Counted from the first letter of the stretch, positions 6,315-13,268 are shown. The stretch is 20,414 bases of DNA from Bacteroidetes bacterium QS_8_64_10 (GCA_003022505.1 PXTQ01000018.1:1-20414); one strand, 5' to 3'. Program-made: numbers and translations. Notes: generated by a model from the letters alone, not told the origin.

Positions 6315-7736
6315 ATGGAAACGCATTCCAACCCAGATGGCCTTCACGACCACGGCCTGCGCGACGTCGTCGAGCGTTCTCGCAGCGGAGCGCCGTCCGC
6401 CGGCAAAGCCGTAAGCGACCTCTTTTCGACCGACGAGATTTTCCATCGTCTCACGGCGGCGGCTGACGAGGAGTTCAGCCGTTCAACGCGCCTGCTCTTT
6501 CTGAGCGGTGTGGCGGCGGGCCCGCTGGGGCGCTACCAGCTTTTTACGGAAAACACGCTCACGCCCGTCACGCTCGTGCTGACACGCATCGCCAGTCTGC
6601 CGCGCCTCCTGCGCATCTGGGGTGTGGTGCTCGCGGCCAACGTGCTGGGCTGCGGCCTGTGCGCCTACGTGCTGGCCGAGACGAACGTTTTTAGTGCGGA
6701 GGCAGCCGAGGTCGCTCTCGAATACGGGCGCCACTTTCTGGAAATGCCGTGGGCGACGCTCTTCTGGAAAGGCGTCTTTGCGGGATGGCTTGTTGCCAGC
6801 ATGGTGTGGCTGAACCACGCCGTTCGGACGGCGACGGCGCGTGTGGCCGTCACGTTCGTGCTCATGTACACAGTGTCGATGGCGGAGCTGGCCCACTGCA
6901 TCGTGGGCGCCTCGGAGGTGCTGTATTTCGTCTTTCGGGGGCAGGCCACCATACTTCAGTTCTTCTGGGAATTTCTTGCGCCCGCTGCGCTGGGCAACAC
7001 CGTGGGCGGCGTGCTGCTGGTCGCTATCTTGAACTACTCGCAGACGCGCGCCCTTCGCTTTCCGGACCGCGACTGCGGCCAGCTCGAACTCACGTGGCGC
7101 GAGTGGCTGCTGGGCCGCGAGGGCGCGCAGCCGCGCCTCACGGAGGACGGTGAGACCGTGCTCGCGGACGACGACTCCGGCAAGGCGGAGATCGAACTCA
7201 ACCCGCCCGTCGGCGAGCGCGACCACCGGCAGGGGCCGAGCGACGCGCCCGTCACCGTCGCGCAGTACGGCGACTACGAGTGCCCCACGAGTCGCAAGAT
7301 TTACCGGGCCGTCAAGCACCTTCTCGAACAAAACGAAGACGACGTGCAATTCGCTTACCGCCACCTGCCGCTCTCGCGGCGTCACCCGCACGCCGAGGAA
7401 GCGGCTGTCGCTGCCGAGGCCGCCGACGCGCAGGATCGCTTCTGGGACATGCACGAACGACTCTTCGAGCGGCAAAGCGAACTGGAAGCGGACGACCTCC
7501 GGGGGCACGCCGATGCGTTGAAGCTGGACCGCGATCAGTTTGAGCGGGATCTGCGCGACGAGAGCCGCCGTGAGCGCGTCCACGAGGACCGGCAGTTCGG
7601 CATCCGGAGCGGCGTGCGGCGCACCTCCAACCTGTTTATCAACGGGCGTCGCTACCGGGGCGACCTGTCAGGGGAAGCGCTCCAACGAGCCGTCGACCGG
7701 GCACTCAGCGAAACGGCCCGATCTGAAGGAGCGTAA
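6315..7736 (+). CDS. FNT-family (formate/nitrite-type) channel fused to a DsbA-like thioredoxin-fold domain
   Basis: 473 residues from ATG 6315. Residues 1-60 are a soluble N-terminus. Residues about 61-243 are an FNT membrane domain: 'GRYQLFTENTLTPVT' (72-86), the conserved His194 in 'AHCIVGASEVLYF', and 'LGNTVGGVLLVAILN' (226-240). Four clear membrane segments remain (about 98-121, 149-168, 174-198, 222-239), where the family has six. The segment between 'LLFLSGVAAG' and 'GRYQLFTEN' is missing about 40 residues compared with my knowledge of the family. After a linker (244-303), residues 304-465 match the DsbA-like domain also found behind NhaA antiporters: 'DAPVTVAQYGDYECP', 'RHLPLSRRHPHAEEAA', 'RFWDMHERLF', 'FINGRRYRG'. 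The active site is CPTS (323-326) instead of CxxC, and the cis-Pro loop TPT is TSN. FNT termini are cytoplasmic, so the appended domain should be too. Substrate unknown. Confidence 0.85.
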   Translation: METHSNPDGLHDHGLRDVVERSRSGAPSAGKAVSDLFSTDEIFHRLTAAADEEFSRSTRLLFLSGVAAGPLGRYQLFTENTLTPVTLVLTRIASLPRLLRIWGVVLAANVLGCGLCAYVLAETNVFSAEAAEVALEYGRHFLEMPWATLFWKGVFAGWLVASMVWLNHAVRTATARVAVTFVLMYTVSMAELAHCIVGASEVLYFVFRGQATILQFFWEFLAPAALGNTVGGVLLVAILNYSQTRALRFPDRDCGQLELTWREWLLGREGAQPRLTEDGETVLADDDSGKAEIELNPPVGERDHRQGPSDAPVTVAQYGDYECPTSRKIYRAVKHLLEQNEDDVQFAYRHLPLSRRHPHAEEAAVAAEAADAQDRFWDMHERLFERQSELEADDLRGHADALKLDRDQFERDLRDESRRERVHEDRQFGIRSGVRRTSNLFINGRRYRGDLSGEALQRAVDRALSETARSEGA

Positions 7737-7914
7737 GTGCGGATGGGTGAATGTGTGTAGGTTTGAACGTAGAACACATCCAGAGCCTGTATTCAGACGT
7801 TGTCGTTCCACGAAGCGCTGTAGTTTTTTGTCGAATGAGTAGCGTCGTAGCGCGCTACGACGCTTTGAATACAGCCTCTCATACGCACACACGTAAACAT
7901 ACACCCTTCCGCAC
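7737..7914. repeat. Long imperfect inverted repeat with 24-bp perfect palindrome at 7841-7864
   Basis: The outer arms 7737-7754 and 7897-7914 pair at 16 of 18 positions (GTGCGGA.GGGTG.ATGT). CTGTATTCA (7787-7795) pairs perfectly with TGAATACAG (7866-7874). AGCGTCGTAGCG followed by CGCTACGACGCT is a perfect palindrome (7841-7864). The structure begins one base after the FNT-fusion stop codon and ends 12 bases before the histidine-kinase stop codon. It may be a bidirectional terminator or attenuator, or a degenerate MITE. No ORF lies inside. Confidence 0.6.
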
Positions 7915-7925
7915 GATGCCCCGCC

Positions 7926-9353
7926 TCACGCGGTGCGCAGCACGCCGGACTGGAAGTGGAGCTGGTCGTCGTCCAGCCACTCGGCATCGGGGCGGGCGGC
8001 GGGGAGCAAGCAGACGACGGTGGTGCCTTCCCCTGGCGCGCTCTCCACGCGCAAGGCACCGCCGAGTTGCTCGATGGCGTGATGAGCCAGAATCAACTCC
8101 AGCCCCGAATTGGGTGTGTAGTAGGCGCGCTCCTCCGAAAACGAAAACGGATCGTCGAGTTGATCGTTGATCGCGTCGTCTATCTCGCTGCCGGGGTCAT
8201 TCACTTCGAGCACGACGCGCTCCTCACCGTCGTCAGCGTGGCCGCGCACCGTAAAGCGCTGGTCATCGGGCGTGAGCAGGTCGGCGCGGCGCAGCAGGGC
8301 CGTCAGCGCACCGCCCAGCAGGTAGGGATCGGCGATGACGGCCAGCTCGTCCAGCCCTTTGCGGCGCGTTCGCTTCGCTGCGCCTCGATTTTTCACGAGC
8401 ACGTCTACGAGCGACGCGAGGCGCACGTTGAGCGGTTGGGAAGCGTTGTGGTCGTCGCGGCGCGTCAGCACTTCGGCCAGCTGCGCATAATCGAGCGCGA
8501 GGTGCTGCAACTGGTGCGTGGCTTCCCGGGCGAGATCCAGCGTGTCGAGCGCATCGGGCTGGCCTTTCAGATCCTCCTCCAGCAGCTCCAGTGAGGAGCG
8601 CAGCGGCGAGATCGGCGTGCGCAACTCGTGCGAGAGCACCGTGATGAACTCTTCCTTGAGGTGATTCAGCTCGCTCAGGTGCTCGCTCCTACCACGCTCC
8701 GCGGCGGCCTCCATCGACGCCTCGATCCGCTCTTGTTGCTCGCGCAGAAAGTTGAGCGTCTGCTGTCGTGTAAAGAGCGCGAGGCCGAGGCTGACGAGGC
8801 CGAAGGCGGCGAGGTAGCCCATCAGGAGCGTGGCGCGCAGGTAGTGCTGGCTGAACCCGCCGGTCGCCTGCGCGGCCTCCGCCCAGAGCGAAGCGCCCAC
8901 CGCGAGCATCGAAGCGAAAACGAGCGAGGCCGTCAGGCGCGGATCACTGTAAAACGTGTAGGCCACGAGCGCGAGCGCCAGGATGCCGGCCATCGTCACG
9001 TTGGGGCCGGCCAGCACCTCGAACGCGAAGAAGTTGCGGATGAGCAGCACGTACGTCAGGTCCAGCCCCACAAACAGCCAGCGCATGTGGCGGCAGTCCT
9101 CCCGCGTCTGGCAGACCAGCCAGATGCCGACGTTGGCAAGCAGGTAGCTCACCACGGCCAGCGGCGCTTCCAGCACCTCCGGCGACGTCATTGCGTCGAT
9201 GGCGAGGTAGCCGGCCACGCCCAGTCCGATGAGCAGGCGCACGGCCAGAAAGTAGCGATCCATCAGGCGGCGGCGCTGGCGCAGGTAGGCCCGCGCCGTC
9301 TCCGAAGCCCTACTTGTGTCGAACGTCATATCCATTGCACACGATGCCCCCAT
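7926..9353 (-). CDS. Membrane sensor histidine kinase with degenerate ATP-binding motifs
   Basis: 475 residues from ATG 9353 (ATGs at 9335 or 9329 are possible). The N-terminal half holds about six hydrophobic segments (roughly 36-54, 67-82, 92-106, 116-133, 141-157, 174-195), so it senses from within the membrane and has no periplasmic sensor domain. A coiled linker (196-230) leads to the HisKA dimerisation domain with H-box 'VLSHELRTPISP' (phospho-acceptor His242). The HATPase_c domain (about 340-450) is collinear with the family, but the N-box reads 'LGGALTALLRRADLLTPD' with no Asn, the G1 box reads 'VNDPGSEI', and the G2 box reads 'NSGLELI' instead of GxGLGL. No response regulator is adjacent. 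It may be a pseudokinase, a partner in a heterodimer, or a very divergent kinase. Confidence 0.9.
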   Translation of the reverse strand: MGASCAMDMTFDTSRASETARAYLRQRRRLMDRYFLAVRLLIGLGVAGYLAIDAMTSPEVLEAPLAVVSYLLANVGIWLVCQTREDCRHMRWLFVGLDLTYVLLIRNFFAFEVLAGPNVTMAGILALALVAYTFYSDPRLTASLVFASMLAVGASLWAEAAQATGGFSQHYLRATLLMGYLAAFGLVSLGLALFTRQQTLNFLREQQERIEASMEAAAERGRSEHLSELNHLKEEFITVLSHELRTPISPLRSSLELLEEDLKGQPDALDTLDLAREATHQLQHLALDYAQLAEVLTRRDDHNASQPLNVRLASLVDVLVKNRGAAKRTRRKGLDELAVIADPYLLGGALTALLRRADLLTPDDQRFTVRGHADDGEERVVLEVNDPGSEIDDAINDQLDDPFSFSEERAYYTPNSGLELILAHHAIEQLGGALRVESAPGEGTTVVCLLPAARPDAEWLDDDQLHFQSGVLRTA

Positions 9354-9408
9354 CGGTGAAAAAGCTACTGCTACGAAAAACCTTCACAAAAAACGGTCCG
9401 TTGACCGG

Positions 9409-9441
9409 TTTGGCGTTTTACGCTGCTTCGGTATATGTTTG
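9409..9441 (+). promoter_or_regulatory. Bacteroidetes-type promoter for fabI
   Basis: TTTG at 9409-9412 and TATGTTTG at 9434-9441 match the Bacteroidetes -33 TTTG and -7 TAnnTTTG elements with a 21-bp spacer (19-21 is usual). The -7 element ends 42 bp before the fabI ATG, giving a short leader. Motif match only. Confidence 0.55.
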
Positions 9442-9483
9442 CAGTACGCATTGTTACCAATCGACACGTAGATTCTACCTGAC

Positions 9484-10315
9484 ATGGCTGACGGACACGA
9501 ACTTCTCGACGGCAAAACGGGCGTTATCTTCGGCGCGATGAACGAGGACAGCATCGCGTGGTCTATCGCGGAGGCCGCGCACCGGGAGGGCGCGCGCTTC
9601 GTGCTCTCAAACGCACCGGTGGCGCGGCGGCTCGGCTCGATGGACGAGCTGGCCGATCAGACCGACAGCCCTGTCGTCTGGGCCGACGCTACGGACGACG
9701 AGGAACTGGCGTCGCTTTTCGAGGAGGCGCAGGACGAACTCGACGGCTCGCTCGATTTCGTGGTGCACTCCATCGGGATGGGCGTGAACGTGCGTAAGGA
9801 CAAGGCCTACGAGGAGCTGGACTACAACTGGTATCACAAGACGCTTGACATCTCGTCGGTCAGCCTGCACCGCATCGTGCGGCACGCCCTGGACGAAGAG
9901 GCACTCGACGACGGCGCGTCCATTCTGGCACTGACGTACATCGGCGCGCAGCGCATCTTCTCGAAGTACAGCGAGATGGGCGACGCGAAGGCGCTTCTGG
10001 AAAGCATCGTGCGCGCCTTCGGCTACCGGCTCGGCAAGCAGAACATCCGCATCAACGCTATCAGCCAGCGGCATCGAGGGCTTCGACGCGATGTACGAGT
10101 TCGCCGACCGCCTCGCCCCGCTCGGCAACGCGGATCAGGCGAGCTGCGCCGACTACGCCGTGACGCTGCTCAGTGATTTAACGCGCATGGTGACGATGCA
10201 AACGCTCTACCACGACGGCGGCTTCAGCGAGATGGGCATCTCCGACGAGCTGGTCGAGGACCTCGCGCCCGCCCTGCGGGATGACAATAGCGAGGGGGAG
10301 CGGGAGAACGGGTGA
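9484..10315 (+). pseudogene. fabI: Enoyl-[acyl-carrier-protein] reductase (NADH), interrupted by an internal deletion and frameshift
   Basis: FabI performs the last reduction of each fatty-acid elongation cycle. Codons 1-195 from ATG 9484 match the Bacteroidetes FabI layout: 'GKTGVIFGAMNEDSIAW' (NAD binding), 'VLSNAPVA', 'DFVVHSIGM', and the catalytic pair Tyr162 and Lys169 in 'KYSEMGDAKALLES'. After '..IRINAISQ' (codon ends at 10068) the frame breaks. The rest, 'GIEGFDAMYEFADRLAPLGN ... LYHDGGFSEMGIS', continues in the +2 frame from 10070 to a TGA at 10313-10315. Family members carry 'SPTKTTAGS' between these blocks. Its absence plus one leftover base fits a 26-nt deletion between two CAG triplets. 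The unrepaired product would lose the substrate-binding loop and about 80 C-terminal residues. It could be real inactivation or a sequence error. Confidence 0.9.
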
Positions 10316-10440
10316 GTATCACGTCACAGCTCCAGATCACACGTCTTCCGGACCCGGCCTTTCGACCTGCCGACCTTTGACCTGCGACGTGATAGATCTG
10401 CCAACCTCGTAGACTCATAGATTCCCAGACTCATAGACTC
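10316..10440 (+). repeat. Intergenic repeat tract: inverted repeat, CGACCTG-like heptamers and AGACTCATAG direct repeats
   Basis: TATCACGTC (10317-10325) pairs with GACGTGATA (10386-10394). Between them are CGACCTG/CGACCTTTGACCTGCGA-like heptameric steps. AGACTCATAG occurs at 10411-10420 and again at 10427-10436, and a partial third copy runs into the GTG start of the next gene. No gene seen. Confidence 0.55.
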
Positions 10441-11179
10441 GTGACAACCCAACTCTTCATCGCTGACATCGACGGCTGCCTCGGCGAAGCGTATCAGCCC
10501 TACGGCCTCGACGGCGTGCGAGCACTCTCGGAGCTGGCGGCAGAGGCCGGCGCGCCGGATGCGAATGATGAGCGCCCCGCCGTCAGCCTGTGCTCCGGAC
10601 GCGCGTATCCATACGTCGAGGCCGTCACGCAGATGCTGGACCTCCGAGCGCCCGTGCTGTTCGAGAGCGGCGGCGGGATGTTCGACCTGCGGGAAGCCGA
10701 GGTGACGTGGAACCCGACCTTCACCGACGAGACGGAACGCGCGCTGAACGAGGTCGGGCGCTGGCTGCGCGAGGAGATCACGCCGAACTCGCCGCTCATG
10801 TTTGACTATGGCAAACGCACGCAGCGCGGCGTCGTGGGAGACGACCGCGAGTCCATCGCGGAGGCGGCTCCTCGCGTGCGCGACCACGTCGAGCGCCGGC
10901 ACGATGAACTGTGCGCCTACGCCACATCGGTGTCTGTGGACGTGCTCGCGGAAGGCATTACCAAGCGGCAGGCGCTCGCCTGGATCGCCCGATACGGAAG
11001 GCGACCTCGGCGCGCTCGCGTCCGTGGGCCGCTCGTTTGCACCGGCCAACGCGGAGGCTTCGGTGCGGGAGGCCGTCGATCACGTGACCGACGCGCCGCA
11101 GATCGAGGGCACGCTCGAAGCGTATCACGCGTGCCTCGAGCGCAACCGAAAAGCGCCGCAGGCGGCGAATGCGGTTTAG
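10441..11179 (+). pseudogene. HAD-superfamily phosphatase, interrupted by an internal deletion and frameshift
   Basis: A Cof/sucrose-phosphatase-like HAD hydrolase that begins at a GTG immediately after an AGACTCATAG repeat tract. Codons 1-183 carry motif I 'FIADIDGCL' (nucleophile Asp9, acid Asp11), motif II 'SLCSGRAYPYVEAV', a cap region ('PVLFESGGGMFD') and motif III Lys175 in 'GITKRQALAWIA'. At 10989 the frame breaks. Motif IV, 'DTEGDLGALASVGRSFAPAN', continues in the +2 frame from 10991 to a TAG at 11177-11179 ('..VDHVTDAPQIEGTLEAYHACLERN..'). About 13-14 codons that normally end in the 'xxGD' acidic strand are missing. The first Gly codon of motif IV is reduced to one base. The exact substrate class (phosphoglycolate, mannosyl-3-phosphoglycerate or sucrose phosphate) is not decidable. 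As read, no intact enzyme is made. Confidence 0.82.
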
Positions 11180-11246
11180 TTTTTGCTTCTTGCGAATCAA
11201 GAGATGAAACCCGCCAGCCTTTTGCGCTTCGTCTTTAATTTTGGAC

Positions 11247-11276
11247 GTCAGCGGCGACGGATTCGTCGCCGCTGAC
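11247..11276. terminator. Strong 13-bp hairpin between the HAD and L,D-transpeptidase genes
   Basis: GTCAGCGGCGACG (11247-11259), loop GATT, CGTCGCCGCTGAC (11264-11276): a perfect 13-bp GC-rich stem. There is no long T tract after it on the plus strand, so it is a non-canonical terminator or RNA-stability element. It separates two plus-strand genes. Confidence 0.55.
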
Positions 11277-11304
11277 CGTCTCAAGTAAACTCAAATAAAC
11301 TGGT

Positions 11305-12069
11305 ATGCGCTGTATTTTTTATCTCGTCGCCTTCGCGCTGTTGACCGCGCCGAGCGGAGCACTCGCGCAATCGTCCACATCACTCGATGCCGATGACGGC
11401 GCGCTTCATCACATCGTAGGCGGCAAACCCGCCACGCTCTTTCAGAAACCGGACTCCACCAGCCGGGCGTACGTTGAACTGGATTTTCAGGAGCCGGTGC
11501 GCGTCGTGGAGCAAGCGGAAGACGGCTGGCGCGAAGTCACGACCCGCGACGGCGCGCGTGGTTTCGTCCGGGCGAACGCACTCTCGAACGTCTGGATCCG
11601 CATCGACAAGCGCGAGCAGGTCGTCCAAGTGCTTCGCGGCGCGCGGCTCGTGCGCACCTTTCCAGCCGATTTCGGCACGAACGTGTTTGCCGACAAGCAG
11701 CGGCGCGGCAGCCTCACCGCACCCGACCACTGGCGCACGCCGGAGGGCCGTTTTTTCATCGTCGAGAAGAACTCGAACAGCGAGTTTCACCGCGCCCTCG
11801 TGCTCAACTATCCCACCGCCGAGGACGCGCGGCGCGGCCTGCGGAATGACCTTATCTCCAGAGGCGAGTACGAGGCCATCACGCGGGCCGACTCGGCGCG
11901 AACGCGCCCACCGATGGACACGGCACTCGGCGGCCTCATCGAGATCCACGGCGACGGCACGGGCGGCACGGCCAACTGGACGCACGGTTGCGTGGCCCTC
12001 CGCAACGAGGCTATCGACTGGCTCTGGCTTCGCACTCGCGTCGGTACGCCGGTCGTGATCGAACCGTGA
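11305..12069 (+). CDS. Secreted L,D-transpeptidase (YkuD family) with SH3-like domain
   Basis: 254 residues from ATG 11305. Signal peptide 1-22 (MRCIFYLVAFALLTAPSGALAQ). Residues about 37-95 form a bacterial SH3-like domain ('ATLFQKPDSTSRAYVELD', 'WREVTTRDGARGFVRANAL'). Residues 97-254 are the YkuD catalytic domain, which forms 3-3 cross-links in peptidoglycan or attaches proteins to it. The signature 'EIHGDGTGGTANWTHGCVAL' supplies His215, His227 and the nucleophile Cys229, and 'LRNEAIDWL' follows. The 'NYPTAEDARRG' segment before it is typical of the ErfK/YafK-like branch. Family length is normal and all catalytic residues are present, so it should be active in the periplasm. Transcribed alone. 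Confidence 0.93.
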   Translation: MRCIFYLVAFALLTAPSGALAQSSTSLDADDGALHHIVGGKPATLFQKPDSTSRAYVELDFQEPVRVVEQAEDGWREVTTRDGARGFVRANALSNVWIRIDKREQVVQVLRGARLVRTFPADFGTNVFADKQRRGSLTAPDHWRTPEGRFFIVEKNSNSEFHRALVLNYPTAEDARRGLRNDLISRGEYEAITRADSARTRPPMDTALGGLIEIHGDGTGGTANWTHGCVALRNEAIDWLWLRTRVGTPVVIEP

Positions 12070-12121
12070 GAGACCGCGTGCACGAAAAAGCTCTGCTTTC
12101 CTTTGCGACCGGCGCATGGGA

Positions 12122-12149
12122 AGACGAGCGAAGCGACTCACGAAGTAAA
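12122..12149 (+). repeat. Dispersed 28-bp intergenic repeat, copy 2
   Basis: 27 of 28 bases are identical to 3022-3049, with a T-to-A change near the end (CACGAAGTAAA for CACGTAGTAAA). It lies between the convergent L,D-transpeptidase and zinc-ribbon genes, 6 bp from the stop codon of the latter. Confidence 0.6.
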
Positions 12150-12155
12150 GCCGCA

Positions 12156-12401
12156 TCAGGCGTAAGCCTCTACGGTCTCGCCCTCTTCCACTTCATCCAG
12201 ATCGACGGGCGGGAGGTCGTGATACCAGTCGTGGTGCGGCGACCAGCGGTGGCAGGCGAGGCACTGCGTCTCGCGCCAGACGTGCCCGCACTCGGGGCAG
12301 CGCCCGTGCGTGTCGAAGGTGTGCCAGGCGTGCCCGCACTTGCAACTCCAACGCGCCTGCGAGGGCGGCTCCCACTCGCACTTCGGGCAATATATGTCCA
12401 T
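12156..12401 (-). CDS. Small zinc-ribbon protein
   Basis: 81 residues from ATG 12401. Four cysteine pairs are visible: C5/C8 (YCPKC), C20/C22 (SCKC), C35/C38 (RCPECGHVW) and C47/C50 (QCLACHRW), with flanking His residues (24, 27, 32, 40, 51, 56, 57, 61), giving two zinc-ribbon-type sites in tandem. The C-terminus (about 62-81) is very acidic. It has no signal peptide or membrane segment, so it should be cytoplasmic. Such proteins bind Zn2+ and often nucleic acids or partner proteins, but the role here is unknown. The dense, regular Cys spacing makes a real gene likely despite its size. Confidence 0.8.
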   Translation of the reverse strand: MDIYCPKCEWEPPSQARWSCKCGHAWHTFDTHGRCPECGHVWRETQCLACHRWSPHHDWYHDLPPVDLDEVEEGETVEAYA

Positions 12402-12536
12402 GACAGGTTGCCGTTGCTTTTCGTTACGAGCTGCGCTTCAAAAAAAAGACAATCGAAGATCGAGAATAGCGGATGGAGAATCGGTATGAGCGCCAAAAGC
12501 AATTCTCGCCCCTCGATTCCCTACTCTCAGAACGAC
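12402..12536. repeat. Intergenic tract with inverted GAGAAT / ATTCTC-rich motifs
   Basis: 135-bp gap between two minus-strand genes. ATCGAGAATAGCGGATGGAGAATC on the left mirrors, imperfectly, the AATTCTCGCCCCTCGATTCCCTACTCTC region on the right (about 12460-12528). An A8 run sits at 12441-12448. No gene seen. Confidence 0.35.
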
Positions 12537-13268
12537 TTATCGTTTGGACTCAGCACGGTCCTGCGAGATGATGCGGCCTTTTACGCGAATAACTTTCTTC
12601 GGCTGCGCTTCGTCGTCGGTCGTGAGCGTAATCGGATAGCTGAGCGAGTCGCCCGCCGTCATGCCGTAGGCGCGAGCGAGCACCGTGATCTCGTCCATGT
12701 CGTCCACAAAGAGCGGGTCGCTCGGCACGTAGGCGCTCACCATATTGCTCGGCGTGTCGGTGTCCGTAAACTGGATCGGCTGCTCGCTCACGTTCTGGAT
12801 GCGCACGGTGGCGCGACCGCGCTCGCCCGCAGGAATCGCGCCGAGGTCCACGGTCTGCCGCTCCACGAGCAGTCCGCCGATTCGCGTGCCGCCTTCGATG
12901 GGCGGCGGCTCCACCTGTCCTTGAATGGTGAGCGTCGCCTGTCCATCGTCGGCTTCCACCCGAATCGTCTTCGAGAAGCGCCCAGAGCGGCCCTCCGAGT
13001 CGAAGACGGCCGTGACGCGCCCGGTGTCGCCCGGCGCGACGGATGAGCGCGTCCAGTGCGGCGTGGTGCACCCGCAGGAAGGCTTGACCTCCGTAAGTCG
13101 TAGCGGGGCATCGCCCGCGTTGCGAAAAACAAAAGCATGGCGCGCCTCCACGCCCTGCCGGATCGTGCCGAAGTCGTGCGTCGTCGCCTCGAAAGAGAGG
13201 GCGCTTTCCTGCGCAGAAGCCGGAGCCACGATGAACGCGAGAAATGTGAGCGTCAGAACGGTACGCAT
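12537..13268 (-). CDS. DUF1573-domain secreted protein
   Basis: 243 residues from ATG 13268. Signal peptide 1-20 (MRTVLTLTFLAFIVAPASAQ). Residues about 23-115 are a DUF1573 (ASPM-SPD-2-Hydin-like Ig) domain: 'THDFGTIRQGVEARHAFVFRNAGDAPLRLTEVKPSCGCTTP', with the hallmark Cys65/Cys67 of SCGCT. A second, divergent Ig-like repeat follows at 125-236 ('VDLGAIPAGERGRATVRIQNVSEQPI', 'ITLTTDDEAQPKKVIRVKGRI'). Common in Bacteroidetes envelopes, with no defined biochemical role. It sits just downstream of the CTD protein gene on the same strand (gap about 98 bp), so the two could share a transcript. Confidence 0.92.
   Translation of the reverse strand: MRTVLTLTFLAFIVAPASAQESALSFEATTHDFGTIRQGVEARHAFVFRNAGDAPLRLTEVKPSCGCTTPHWTRSSVAPGDTGRVTAVFDSEGRSGRFSKTIRVEADDGQATLTIQGQVEPPPIEGGTRIGGLLVERQTVDLGAIPAGERGRATVRIQNVSEQPIQFTDTDTPSNMVSAYVPSDPLFVDDMDEITVLARAYGMTAGDSLSYPITLTTDDEAQPKKVIRVKGRIISQDRAESKR

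Noticed and set aside
8628..9359. Plus-strand open frames antisense to the histidine kinase
   Set aside because: No coding signature; the minus frame has membrane helices, an H-box and a collinear HATPase domain.
11988..13046. 352-codon plus-strand open frame
   Set aside because: Runs across the end of the L,D-transpeptidase, the zinc-ribbon gene and the DUF1573 gene on the opposite strand; all three of those have clear family motifs.
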